In this document: piece by piece, positions 9,069 through 17,292 of the stretch
Position numbering within the stretch: the first letter of the stretch is position 1
Layout of the letters: each line of letters opens with the position of its first letter
Assembly (NCBI GenBank): GCA_947494975.1
Contig: CANLXA010000003.1
Coordinates: 806,001-870,000, forward strand
Origin: an uncultured Roseicyclus sp.
GTDB taxonomy: Bacteria; Pseudomonadota; Alphaproteobacteria; Rhodobacterales; Rhodobacteraceae
DNA: 64,000 nt
Direction: 5' to 3'
Program-made: the position numbers and the translations under genes
The notes under the pieces: generated by a model
Seen by the model: the letters and a program-made list of their open reading frames with translations, nothing else
Database searches by the model: none
What the model was told of the DNA's origin: nothing

Positions 9069-10069
9069 CAGCGCATCTCCTTGCGGGCGTTGTAGACATT
9101 CCAGACAAGGATCGGCGTCACCATCAGCATGATGATCATGGCCGCTGCCGAACCGACGCCCCAATCATTGGCGCGGAACATTTTGTCGTACATGTAATTG
9201 GCGAGAACCTGCGTTTCCCATTGGCCGTTTGTCATCGCGAACACGATGTCGAAGACCTTGAGGACAACGATGGTGATTGTCGTCCAGACCACCACGATCG
9301 TGCCCGAGATCTGCGGCATCTTGATCTTGAAGAAGATCTGGAACGGGTTTGCGCCGTCCACGATGGCGGCCTCCACCGTTTCCTCGGGGATACCGCGCAG
9401 GGCCGCCGACAGGATCACCATGGCAAAGCCGGTCTGGATCCAGATCAATACGATCATCAGGAAGATGTTGTTCCAGAATGGAATGGTGAGCCACGTGATC
9501 GGGGCGTCGCCACCCAGTTGCAGGTAGACCGCGTTCAGAATGCCGATCTGGGCCACATCTTCGGGCCGCGCGTCGTAGATCAGCTTGAAGATCACCGCCG
9601 CGCCCACGAAGGAGATCGCCATCGGCATGAAGATCAGCGATTTGGCGATATTGCCCCAGCTGATCCGGTCGGTCAGCTGTGCCGCCAGAAGGCCAAAGGC
9701 CGTCGACATGGCCGGCACGATCAGGAGCCACAGGAAGTTGTTGCGCACCGCCTCCCAGAATTTGCCGTCCTGGGCCATCTGCGTGTAATTGTCCATGCCC
9801 ACAAACGCCCCGCCGGCGGAGCGGTCCGTCAGCGACAGGCGCAGGGTCTCGAACACCGGATAGGCGAGATAGAGGCCAAGCGCCAGGATCGCGGGGCCCA
9901 TGAACAGCCAGGGCCGGATCGCATTGGCGCGGTTGATATTGCGCCCGGCATCGGGGCCGCGCGGCGGGAACAGAACCTTATCGAGGAGCTGGTTGGAAAA
10001 GTAGAAATAGGCAACACATCCGCCGACACCGATGATGATCGTCACCAACCCTTGCAATGCTGGACTCAT
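9068..10069 (-). CDS. aglF: Alpha-glucoside ABC transporter permease AglF
   Basis: A 333-residue inner-membrane permease of the MalF type. The first helix (about 5-27) is followed by a soluble segment and a second helix at WLFMGPAILALGLYLAYPVF, typical of AglF. The EAA loop is EAAIVDGANPFQIFFKIKMP. It partners AglG to form the translocation channel. It lies 121 bp downstream of aglE, a gap that holds a strong hairpin (10134-10165), and overlaps aglG by one base. Confidence 0.92.
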   Translation of the reverse strand: MSPALQGLVTIIIGVGGCVAYFYFSNQLLDKVLFPPRGPDAGRNINRANAIRPWLFMGPAILALGLYLAYPVFETLRLSLTDRSAGGAFVGMDNYTQMAQDGKFWEAVRNNFLWLLIVPAMSTAFGLLAAQLTDRISWGNIAKSLIFMPMAISFVGAAVIFKLIYDARPEDVAQIGILNAVYLQLGGDAPITWLTIPFWNNIFLMIVLIWIQTGFAMVILSAALRGIPEETVEAAIVDGANPFQIFFKIKMPQISGTIVVVWTTITIVVLKVFDIVFAMTNGQWETQVLANYMYDKMFRANDWGVGSAAAMIIMLMVTPILVWNVYNARKEMR

Positions 10070-10133
10070 GGCCCTGTCCCCCCTCTGAAATCATGGATCC
10101 GACCGCGTGTGCTTTCCGGCGGTTCGGTTGGTG

Positions 10134-10165
10134 GACCCGGCCGCGATCAAACGCGCGGCCGGGTC
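10134..10165 (-). terminator. Intercistronic hairpin between aglE and aglF
   Basis: A perfect 12-bp stem GACCCGGCCGCG (10134-10145) pairs with 10154-10165 across an 8-nt loop. There is no T-run on the minus strand, so full termination is unlikely. Its place right after the binding-protein gene fits an mRNA-stabilising or partial-attenuation hairpin that lets aglE be made in excess of the permeases, as known for malE-malF in enterobacteria. That role is inferred. Confidence 0.6.
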
Positions 10166-10190
10166 GGTGTCTTGGCGTCAGGCCAGCCGC

Positions 10191-11546
10191 TTACTGCGCG
10201 GCATCCCAGGCCGACTGGATCTCGGCGGCCACGGTGGCGGCATCGGCGCCGCCCGCGTAATCCACCATGCCGGTCCAGAAGGCGCCCTGCCCCACAGCGG
10301 CGGGCATCAGGTCGGAGGCGTCGAACCGGAACGTGGTCGAGTTCAGCAAGATCTCACCCTGGCCCGCTTCCACATCGGTGGAGTAGGTGTCGAGATTCAC
10401 GCCGGAATGCGGGGTCAGGAACCCGCCCTGCGCCATCATGATCTCATGGGCGAACGGAGTTTGCAGGAATTCCACGAAGCCCATCGTCGCATCGCTCATG
10501 TCGGTCACGGCCATCAGCGTGCCGCCACCCAGAACCGGGTTGCCCAGATCTTCGCCTTCGAAGGACGGGAAGTAGAAGAAGTCCGCATCCTCACCCACAA
10601 CCGTGCCATCGGGGAAGAAGGCCGGGATGAACGACGCCTGGCGGTGCATGTAGCAGCCCGGAGGCGACGCGAAGAGGCCCGCGGGGCTCTCGCGGAAGTC
10701 GGTGGTGGCCACTGCACCCGGGCCGCCCTGCACCCAGCCATCGGTCCGGGCGAACATGCCGAACGTGTCGATGGCGTTCAGCACGCGCTCGTCGTCGAAC
10801 GGGATCTCGTTGGACACCCATTGGTCATAGACGTCGGGCGATTGGGTGCGCAGCATGATGTCCTCGACCCAGTCGGTCGCGGGCCAGCCGGTCGCGGCAC
10901 CGGATCCCAGACCGATGCACCACGGCGTCTCGCCATCGGCCACGATCTGTTCGCTCAGCGCGATCAGCTCTTCCATGGTCTCGGGCACTTCGTAGCCCGC
11001 ATCCTCGAAGTTTTCCGGGGCATACCAGACCAGCGACTTCACGTTCACGTTGAAGAAGAAGCCATAGAACTGATCGGCGCCATCGGCGTCGGCATAGGTG
11101 CCCAGATCCACCCAGGACTGACCGGCGGCGTAGTTTTCACCAACCCACGCGGCCATCTCGTCGCCCAGGGGCTCAAGCAGGCCATTGCCCGCCAGAACCG
11201 CGGCGAGGCCGGGCTGCGGGAAAACGGCGAGGTTGGGGGCAGACCCCGCCTCGGCATCGATCACGATCTGCTGCTCGAAGCTGTCAGACCCGGTATAGGT
11301 TGCGTTGGCGCCGGTGGCCTCTTCGAAATAGTTCAGCAAAATGTCGAACCGTTCGGCCTCGGGCGACAGCCACGGGCCGGAAATCGTCACGGTCTCCCCG
11401 GAATAATCATTGGCCTCGGCATAGGCCGCGTAGCTATCCCAGTTGAATCCGCCTTCGCCCTCGGCGAACGGCAGGTGGCCATCGGCCAATACACCACTCG
11501 CGGAGAATGCCAGTGCCGCGGCACTGGCGAGATACATCTTTTTCAT
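10191..11546 (-). CDS. aglE: Alpha-glucoside-binding periplasmic protein
   Basis: A 451-residue extracytoplasmic solute-binding protein of the family 1 (MalE-like) group that delivers alpha-glucosides to AglFG. The ATG at 11544-11546 follows a strong GGGAGG and opens a signal peptide (MKKMYLASAAALAFSASGVLA). The mature part is Asp/Glu rich, with NLAVFPQPGLAAVLAGNG in the hinge region and a long C-terminal lobe. First gene of the agl operon. A palindromic operator lies 69 bp upstream of the ATG, and aglR is divergent. Confidence 0.93.
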   Translation of the reverse strand: MKKMYLASAAALAFSASGVLADGHLPFAEGEGGFNWDSYAAYAEANDYSGETVTISGPWLSPEAERFDILLNYFEEATGANATYTGSDSFEQQIVIDAEAGSAPNLAVFPQPGLAAVLAGNGLLEPLGDEMAAWVGENYAAGQSWVDLGTYADADGADQFYGFFFNVNVKSLVWYAPENFEDAGYEVPETMEELIALSEQIVADGETPWCIGLGSGAATGWPATDWVEDIMLRTQSPDVYDQWVSNEIPFDDERVLNAIDTFGMFARTDGWVQGGPGAVATTDFRESPAGLFASPPGCYMHRQASFIPAFFPDGTVVGEDADFFYFPSFEGEDLGNPVLGGGTLMAVTDMSDATMGFVEFLQTPFAHEIMMAQGGFLTPHSGVNLDTYSTDVEAGQGEILLNSTTFRFDASDLMPAAVGQGAFWTGMVDYAGGADAATVAAEIQSAWDAAQ

Positions 11547-11614
11547 AGGTGACCTCCCAGTCAGTTTGCCGGACCTCTCGTCCGGCGCGTGTTCTGTCCC
11601 GCCGCGCGGTCTCT

Positions 11615-11628
11615 CCAAAGCGCTTTGG
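11615..11628. promoter_or_regulatory. AglR operator 1
   Basis: CCAAAGCGCTTTGG is a perfect 14-bp palindrome with the AAGCGCTT core typical of LacI-family sites, 69 bp upstream of the aglE start. It pairs with a weaker copy near aglR. Centre-to-centre spacing of about 163 bp would allow looping by a tetramer or control of both promoters. Confidence 0.65.
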
Positions 11629-11778
11629 GTTGGCGATACCCTTGCGCAAGCAAAGGTCGCTGTCAATGAGACTCTGCCCACTTCAAAAAATACAGGTGAT
11701 CTCTGACCAAACAGTCAGGAAAAACAAATTCGCCCTTTGACATCCCGACCTCGGGCTGGATAGCTTCGGGCCGATATC

Positions 11779-11790
11779 CGAAGCGCTTTG
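11779..11790. promoter_or_regulatory. AglR operator 2
   Basis: CGAAGCGCTTTG differs from a perfect palindrome at one position pair and shares the AAGCGCTTTG core of operator 1. It ends 16 bp before the aglR start, a position suited to autorepression. A 7-bp inverted repeat (GCTTCGG at 11763-11769, CCGAAGC at 11777-11783) overlaps it. Confidence 0.55.
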
Positions 11791-11806
11791 AAAGCTCGTT
11801 GGCCCC

Positions 11807-12841
11807 ATGAACCTCAAGCAATTGTCGCAATCGCTTGGCCTCAGCCAGACCACCGTCAGCCGCGCGCTGAACGGCTACCCCGAGGTGCGCGAGGAAACCC
11901 GGCAGCGCGTCGTGGCCGCGGCGGCGGCCGCCAACTATACCCCCAATTCCCGCGCCCGTCGCCTCGCCACCGGCCGCGCCATGGCCATCGGCCACGTGAT
12001 GCCGCTCACCGGCCGGGAGGAGATGGTGAACCCGATCTTCGCCGACTTCATCGCCGGCGCGGGCGAGGTCTATGCCCGCGAGGGATACGACCTGCTCCTG
12101 TCCATGGTGCCCGCCAACGGGACCGAGGCCGCCTATCGCCAGATGGCCTCCAACGCATCGGTCGATGGCGTCATGGTGCAGGCCCCCACGCTCGACGATC
12201 CGCGCGTTCCGCTCCTGCAGGAACTGGGCCTGCCCTTCCTGGTCCATGGCCGCACCGCATCGCCCGAGGCCTATAGCTGGCTCGATGTCGCCAATGTGCG
12301 GGCGTTCCGGCGCGCCACCGACTTCCTGCTGGATCTGGGCCACCGCAAGATCGCGCTCCTCAACGGGCAGGAAAGCCTGGACTTTGCCCTGCGCCGCCGC
12401 CGGGGCATGGAGGAGGCGCTGGCCGAACGGGGCCTTGCGCCCAACCCGCTCTGGATGCGGTCGGACATTATGACGGAGCAATATGGCTACCGCACGGCGG
12501 GCGAATTGCTCGACAGCGATACGCCGCCCACCGCCTTCCTGGTCTCCTCGATCATCCCGGCCATCGGCGTACGCCGGGCCGTGAGCGAACGGGGCCTGCG
12601 GACCGGCCGTGATATCTCCATCGTCTGCCACGACGATGCGCTGAGCTACCTGGACAATGACGGGCTCAACGCGCCCGAAGGCCCGGCCTTCACCTCCACC
12701 CGCTCGTCGATTCGGGCGGCGGGGCGGCGCTGTGCCGAGATCCTGCTGGACCTGATCGACAATCCCGACCAGCCTTTCGTGCAGGAGTTGTGGGAGACCG
12801 ACCTGACCCTGGGCCGCTCGACCGGCCCTGCCCCGACCTGA
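11807..12841 (+). CDS. aglR: LacI-family regulator of alpha-glucoside use
   Basis: A 344-residue repressor. Residues 1-55 carry the LacI helix-turn-helix and hinge (LKQLSQSLGLSQTTVSRALNGYPEV, then TPNSRARRLATGRA). The rest is a periplasmic-binding-like effector domain with MAIGHVMPL, GVMVQAPTLDDP and ISIVCHDDALSYLDNDG. It is divergent from aglE and followed 9 bp later by a GH1 glucosidase and then glucokinase, so it likely controls both arms. Two matching operators flank the intergenic region. The inducer is probably an alpha-glucoside or glucose phosphate, by analogy. Confidence 0.9.
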   Translation: MNLKQLSQSLGLSQTTVSRALNGYPEVREETRQRVVAAAAAANYTPNSRARRLATGRAMAIGHVMPLTGREEMVNPIFADFIAGAGEVYAREGYDLLLSMVPANGTEAAYRQMASNASVDGVMVQAPTLDDPRVPLLQELGLPFLVHGRTASPEAYSWLDVANVRAFRRATDFLLDLGHRKIALLNGQESLDFALRRRRGMEEALAERGLAPNPLWMRSDIMTEQYGYRTAGELLDSDTPPTAFLVSSIIPAIGVRRAVSERGLRTGRDISIVCHDDALSYLDNDGLNAPEGPAFTSTRSSIRAAGRRCAEILLDLIDNPDQPFVQELWETDLTLGRSTGPAPT

Positions 12842-12850
12842 GGATATTCC

Positions 12851-14158
12851 ATGGATTTCACCCGTGCCGATTTCCCCGACGGCTTCCGCTTCGGGGTCGC
12901 GACCTCTGCCTATCAGATCGAAGGCCACCAGTTCGGCGGCGCCGGGCAAACCCATTGGGACAGCTTCGCCGCCACGCCCGGCAATGTCGTGCGCTTCGAA
13001 AACGGGGCCGTGGCCTGCGATCATTATCACCGCATGGACGAGGATCTGGACCTGATCCAGGGCCTCGGCGCGGATGTCTACCGGTTCTCCACCTCCTGGG
13101 CCCGCGTGATGCCCGAGGGGACCGGCGCGGCGAACGCGGAGGGGCTCGATTTCTATGACCGGCTGGTCGATGGCCTTCTGGCCCGCGGCATCTCCCCCGC
13201 CCTCACGCTCTACCATTGGGAGCTTCCCCAGGCCCTGGCTGACAAGGGCGGCTGGCGCAACGCCGACATGCCCGATTGGTTCGCCGATTACACCGAAACC
13301 ATCATCGGGCGGATCGGCGACCGGATCTGGTCCGCCGCGCCGATCAACGAGCCGTGGTGTGTGGGCTGGCTCAGCCATTTCGACGGTCACCACGCGCCGG
13401 GCCTGCGCGACATCCGCGCCACCGCGCGCGCCATGCACCATGTGCTGGTGTCCCACGGCCGCGCCACGCAGGTGATGAAGGCGATGGGCGTCGGCAATCT
13501 CGGGGCCGTGTGCAACATGGAATGGGCCACACCGGCCAGCGACGCGCCCGAAGATATCGCCGCCGCCCGACGCTACGACGCGATCTACAACCGCTTCTTC
13601 ATGGGCGGCCTCTTCAAGGGTGCCTATCCCGACGACGTGCTGGAGGGGTTGGAGCCGCACCTGCCCCATGGCTGGCAGGACGATTTCCCGGTGATCCAGT
13701 CGCCGCTCGATTGGGTCGGCGTGAATTACTACACCCGCAAGCGCATCGCCGCCGTGGAGGGCGCGCCCTGGCCCGCCTATGCCGAGGCGCCGACCGAAGG
13801 GCCGACGACGGATATGGGGTGGGAGATCTACCCCGATGCCCTGTGTGATTTCCTGACCCGCACCGCCCGTGAATATACCGGCGATCTGCCGCTTTTCGTA
13901 ACCGAAAACGGCATGGCGAGCGGCGCAGCCCCCGACGAGGATCGCATCCAATACCTGGCCGAACACCTGATGGCGGTGCGCGCCGCCGTGGCCGACGGGG
14001 CGCCTGTCGCGGGCTATTTCGTCTGGTCACTGATGGACAATTACGAATGGGCGCTGGGGTATGAGAAGCGGTTTGGCCTTGTCCATGTGGATTTCGAGAC
14101 CTTGGCAAGGACGCCCAAAGCATCCTATCACGCATTGGCAGATTGGTGGCGGCGCTAG
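12851..14158 (+). CDS. Beta-glucosidase, GH1
   Basis: A 435-residue cytoplasmic retaining glycosidase of family 1. It opens with FRFGVATSAYQIEG. The acid/base Glu is E167 in APINEPW and the nucleophile is E352 in FVTENGM. YHWELPQAL and a C-terminal WSLMDNYEWALGYEKRFGLVHVD stretch are also family hallmarks. There is no phosphate-binding signature of 6-phospho enzymes evident, consistent with ABC rather than PTS uptake. It lies between aglR (9 bp) and glk (27 bp), giving free glucose for the kinase. Substrate could be cellobiose, a beta-glucoside or a galactoside. Confidence 0.92.
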   Translation: MDFTRADFPDGFRFGVATSAYQIEGHQFGGAGQTHWDSFAATPGNVVRFENGAVACDHYHRMDEDLDLIQGLGADVYRFSTSWARVMPEGTGAANAEGLDFYDRLVDGLLARGISPALTLYHWELPQALADKGGWRNADMPDWFADYTETIIGRIGDRIWSAAPINEPWCVGWLSHFDGHHAPGLRDIRATARAMHHVLVSHGRATQVMKAMGVGNLGAVCNMEWATPASDAPEDIAAARRYDAIYNRFFMGGLFKGAYPDDVLEGLEPHLPHGWQDDFPVIQSPLDWVGVNYYTRKRIAAVEGAPWPAYAEAPTEGPTTDMGWEIYPDALCDFLTRTAREYTGDLPLFVTENGMASGAAPDEDRIQYLAEHLMAVRAAVADGAPVAGYFVWSLMDNYEWALGYEKRFGLVHVDFETLARTPKASYHALADWWRR

Positions 14159-14185
14159 GGCCGGGACGCGAGAAGGACACGGCAC

Positions 14186-15133
14186 ATGACTTCCTCAGCC
14201 CTTTCGCTGGTGGCCGATATCGGCGGCACGAATACCCGCGTGGCCCTGGCCGAGGAGGGCGTGGTGCGCACCCCATCCGTCAACCGCTTCCGCAATGCCG
14301 AACATGACGGCATCGCCGATGTGATTAACCGCTATCTGGAGAAAACCGGTGTTGGCGCGGCGCAGATCACCGGCGTCTGTGTGGCGATGGCGGGCCCGGT
14401 CCATGACGGCGTCGGCACGCTGACGAATCTGGATTGGCGGATCGACAAGGATGTGCTGGCAGAGGCGCTGAGCGCGGAAAAAGTGGCCGTCCTGAATGAT
14501 TTGCAGGCCCAGGGCCATGCGATCGGCCATATCGCCGATGAGGATCTTCAGGTGGTTTTGCCCCAGCCCGAGGCGAGCCCCAACGCGGCCAAACTGGTGA
14601 TCGGCCTTGGCACCGGCTTCAACGCCTGCCCCGTCTTCGATACCGCCGCCGGGCGCTTCGTGCCGCCGTCCGAGGCCGGCCATGTAAGCCTGCCCACCTC
14701 AATCGCGGCCCTTCATCCGCTTTTGGATCAATTAAAGGATTCGGGCGGCTACCCGTCGGTGGAAGAGGTCCTGTCGGGCCGCGGCGTCAGCCATCTGCAC
14801 CGCGCGCTGCACGGTGAGGTGGCCGAGCCGTCGGCCATCCTTGAACGCATCGGCTCAGGGGAGGCGACGGCCGAGGCGACGGGCGCGCTTTTCGTGCAGG
14901 TGATGGGCGATGTGGCCGGCAATCTGGCGCTGTCTCACCTGCCGTTCGGCGGCATTTCCTTCGTGGGCGGCGTGACCCGCGCCTTCGCCCCGCATCTCGA
15001 CCGGTTCGGCTTTGCCCGCGCCTTCCGCTCCAAGGGCCGATTCTCCGGCTTCATGGAGCAATTCGGTGTGAATGTGGTGAGCGACGATTACGCCGCGCTG
15101 ACCGGCTGCGCGACGCATCTGTCCCACCTCTGA
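14186..15133 (+). CDS. glk: Glucokinase (Glk/ROK-unrelated bacterial type)
   Basis: A 315-residue hexokinase-fold enzyme that makes glucose-6-phosphate with ATP. The phosphate-1 motif is LVADIGGTNTRVAL (about residues 7-20), the sugar-binding segment is VLNDLQAQGHAI with the catalytic Asp, and KLVIGLGTGFNACPV and EAGHVSLPT form the adenosine and sugar contacts, as in E. coli-type Glk. The start at ATG 14186 follows AGAAGGA. It is the last gene of the aglR-GH1-glk run and supplies substrate for the Entner-Doudoroff genes at the left edge, via Zwf/Pgl not present here. The neighbouring gene is convergent, 6 bp away. Confidence 0.93.
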   Translation: MTSSALSLVADIGGTNTRVALAEEGVVRTPSVNRFRNAEHDGIADVINRYLEKTGVGAAQITGVCVAMAGPVHDGVGTLTNLDWRIDKDVLAEALSAEKVAVLNDLQAQGHAIGHIADEDLQVVLPQPEASPNAAKLVIGLGTGFNACPVFDTAAGRFVPPSEAGHVSLPTSIAALHPLLDQLKDSGGYPSVEEVLSGRGVSHLHRALHGEVAEPSAILERIGSGEATAEATGALFVQVMGDVAGNLALSHLPFGGISFVGGVTRAFAPHLDRFGFARAFRSKGRFSGFMEQFGVNVVSDDYAALTGCATHLSHL

Positions 15134-15139
15134 CCGGGC

Positions 15140-16042
15140 TCAGGCCACCTCGTGGCCAAGCGCGGCGGTGTAGATCTCGAACCAGTCCACCCGGCTCAGT
15201 TCCACCTTCGCCGCATCCCCCAAGGCCCTGATCCGCTTGAGGTTGTTTGTCCCCATCACCGGCAGGATGCGCGCCGGATGCTTCAAAAGCCACGCCACCG
15301 CCACGGCATCGAGGCGCACACCCTGCTCCGTGCCCATCCGCTCCAGCACGGCGCGCATAGCGGCGCCGTCATCGCCAAAGAGCGCCCCCCCGGCCAAGGG
15401 CGACCAGGCCATGATCGGCTGGCCATTCTTCTGGTGGAACGCCACGTCGCCATTGGTGAACGGCACGTGATGCAGAACGGAGGCTTCGATCTGATTGGTC
15501 GCAAGCTTCGTGGACATCGCCGATTGCAGCAGGTCCCAATCCCACGGGCGGAAATTCGAGACACCCACCGCGCGCACCTTGCCCGCCGTCACCAGCCCGT
15601 CGAGGCATTGGCCGGTTTCCTCATGATCCATCAGCGGATCGGGGCGGTGGATCAGGAGCAGATCGATGGCATCAATATTCATCAGTTTCAATGACATATC
15701 GACCGACGTTGAGATATGTTCTGCCGAGGTGTCGTAATACTTCACCCTGGCATCCGAGTGCCGCCCGATCGGTGCCACGATATCGCATTTCGTGACGATC
15801 TCGATCTTGTCACGCAGATCCGGTGCGGCTTTGAGCGCGTCGCCCAGGATCTCCTCCGCCGCGTAGGCACCGTAGATATCGGCCTGATCCATCGTGGTGA
15901 TGCCCTGCTCCAGGCAGGCTTCGATCTTGGCCTGAACGTGGGATGGCGAGGTATCGTCCGCATCGCCCAGACGCCACATGCCATAGACGATGCGCGACAT
16001 CTCCACCCCGCCCACATCGATGCGATCCACTTGGTTGGCCAT
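15140..16042 (-). CDS. Aldo/keto reductase, YdhF/SmoB-like
   Basis: A 300-residue NAD(P)H-dependent TIM-barrel reductase. The full AKR catalytic tetrad is visible: D52 and Y57 in MDQADIYG, K85 in VTKCDI and H132 in LLIHRPDP. ATG 16040-16042 was chosen because it begins the barrel (RIVYGMWRLGD) and shares one base with the upstream stop (TGATG). It is translationally coupled to an SsuD-like monooxygenase. That pairing resembles smoB-smoC of Agrobacterium, where SmoB reduces 6-oxo-glucose, the product of sulfoquinovose desulfonation, to glucose. The AKR assignment is firm; the SmoB role is inferred from recalled family similarity and from context. Confidence 0.85.
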   Translation of the reverse strand: MANQVDRIDVGGVEMSRIVYGMWRLGDADDTSPSHVQAKIEACLEQGITTMDQADIYGAYAAEEILGDALKAAPDLRDKIEIVTKCDIVAPIGRHSDARVKYYDTSAEHISTSVDMSLKLMNIDAIDLLLIHRPDPLMDHEETGQCLDGLVTAGKVRAVGVSNFRPWDWDLLQSAMSTKLATNQIEASVLHHVPFTNGDVAFHQKNGQPIMAWSPLAGGALFGDDGAAMRAVLERMGTEQGVRLDAVAVAWLLKHPARILPVMGTNNLKRIRALGDAAKVELSRVDWFEIYTAALGHEVA

Positions 16043-17196
16043 CAGCGTCTCTCCCCCACGCCAAGCGGCGTTTGCGGTGCCGAGGCGGGCACGCGCCCGT
16101 AAACCTCTGGCAATGAACATGTTTTCAGCTCGGGCATCACAAGCCGCCCGAAATGCTTACACTCCTCCATATGCGGATAGCCCGAGAAGATGAAGGCGCG
16201 GATGCCCATTTTCTTGTACTCTTCGATCTGGCTCAGGACCTGATCAGCCGACCCCACCAGCGCCGCGCCGCAGCCCGACCGCGCGCGGCCAATCCCCGTC
16301 CACAGATGCGGCTCCACATAGCCATATTTGTCCGCCAGCTCCCGCGCCTTGGCCTGATGGCTGACGCCAAGCGAGCCGGAATCGAGCGCGCGTTCGCGGA
16401 TCAACTGGCCGTATTCGTCATCCAGCTTGGAGGTCAGATGCTCGGCATAGTCCCGTGCCTCCGCCTCGGTATCGCGTACGATCATGTGCACGCGCAGGCC
16501 GTAGTCAAGCGTTCTATCATATTTTTCAGCAACTTGATGGACGTCCTTCATCCGCTGCGCCAGAGCCTCTTTCGGCTCGGGCCACATCAGGTAGACGTCA
16601 CAATGCTGGCCGCACAATTCCAGCGCGGGGGGCGAGTAGCCGCCGAAATACAGAAGCGGCCCGCCGGTCTGGTAGGGTTTCGCTGGATCGGTGGTTAAGC
16701 CTGCGAAATCGTAGACGTCACCCTTGTAGTTGATCTCATCCCGGGTCCAGGCCTGCTTGAGGATCTCCACAACCTCGCGGCTCCGCTGATAGCGATAACC
16801 GCTTTCGGCTTTCTCCCCCGGGAAGTCGCTGGAGATAATGTTTACCGTTAAACGACCTTCCAGCATGTGATCGAGCGTGGCGATGGTGCGCGCCAGCATG
16901 ATGGGCTGCATCTCACCGCACCGCACGGCGGCCAACATGTTGATCTTGCTGGTAATCGGCGCACATCCGGCCACGAAACTCAGCGTGTCCTGCCCCACCT
17001 GATAGGACGACGGGCACAGGATGTTGCGAAAGCCCTGCGCCTCCGCCTCCTTCACGATGCCCGAGCAATGGGCCCAGGAGGACCGCAACGTGCCGTCCGG
17101 CACCCCCAGATATTCATAATCATCCGAGCAGAGCGCCGCGAACCAGCTGACCTCTGCGCCATCGAGATCCGCCGATGTGACCGGAACAACAGACAT
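16042..17196 (-). CDS. SsuD-like flavin-dependent monooxygenase, candidate sulfoquinovose monooxygenase
   Basis: A 384-residue luciferase-like (LLM) enzyme that would use FMNH2 and O2 to cleave a C-S bond, releasing sulfite and an aldehyde. Family signs are WFAALCSDDYEYLG near the N-terminus, ILCPSSYQVGQDTLSFVAG, TVNIISSDFPGEKAES in the flavin/phosphate region and the C-terminal RARSGCGAALVGSADQVL. A GGGAGGG Shine-Dalgarno precedes ATG 17194-17196. It is coupled to the AKR downstream, and divergent from a GntR regulator across 96 bp with a tandem operator. No flavin reductase or sulfonate transporter is adjacent. Alkanesulfonate monooxygenase remains an alternative; the adjacent SmoB-like AKR favours a sulfo-sugar. 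Confidence 0.82.
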   Translation of the reverse strand: MSVVPVTSADLDGAEVSWFAALCSDDYEYLGVPDGTLRSSWAHCSGIVKEAEAQGFRNILCPSSYQVGQDTLSFVAGCAPITSKINMLAAVRCGEMQPIMLARTIATLDHMLEGRLTVNIISSDFPGEKAESGYRYQRSREVVEILKQAWTRDEINYKGDVYDFAGLTTDPAKPYQTGGPLLYFGGYSPPALELCGQHCDVYLMWPEPKEALAQRMKDVHQVAEKYDRTLDYGLRVHMIVRDTEAEARDYAEHLTSKLDDEYGQLIRERALDSGSLGVSHQAKARELADKYGYVEPHLWTGIGRARSGCGAALVGSADQVLSQIEEYKKMGIRAFIFSGYPHMEECKHFGRLVMPELKTCSLPEVYGRVPASAPQTPLGVGERR

Positions 17197-17245
17197 CGCC
17201 CCCTCCCTTGATCTTTCGTCACCGCTTGGGTAGCAAGCGGGAAGC

Positions 17246-17267
17246 GGTATATCAATGGTATATCAAT
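17246..17267. promoter_or_regulatory. Tandem 11-bp repeats, likely GntR operator
   Basis: GGTATATCAAT occurs twice head to tail with no spacer (17246-17256 and 17257-17267), in the 96-bp gap between the monooxygenase and the GntR gene. An 11-bp period is close to one helical turn, so two dimers or monomers would sit on the same DNA face. It ends 25 bp before the GntR start and could control both directions. Confidence 0.5.
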
Positions 17268-17292
17268 TCTTGGCACAGCGGGGGAGGACGCG

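Noticed and set aside
11663-13966. 767-codon minus-strand frame across aglR and the GH1 gene
   Set aside because: Antisense to two genes with intact motifs and without homology signs or a ribosome site.
14186-15133. Glucokinase as a sugar-sensing ROK regulator
   Set aside because: There is no N-terminal helix-turn-helix and the motifs are those of the E. coli-type Glk enzyme.
16042-17196. Taurine/alkanesulfonate utilisation operon (ssu)
   Set aside because: No SsuABC transporter or SsuE reductase is adjacent, and the coupled AKR is not part of ssu operons; kept only as an alternative.
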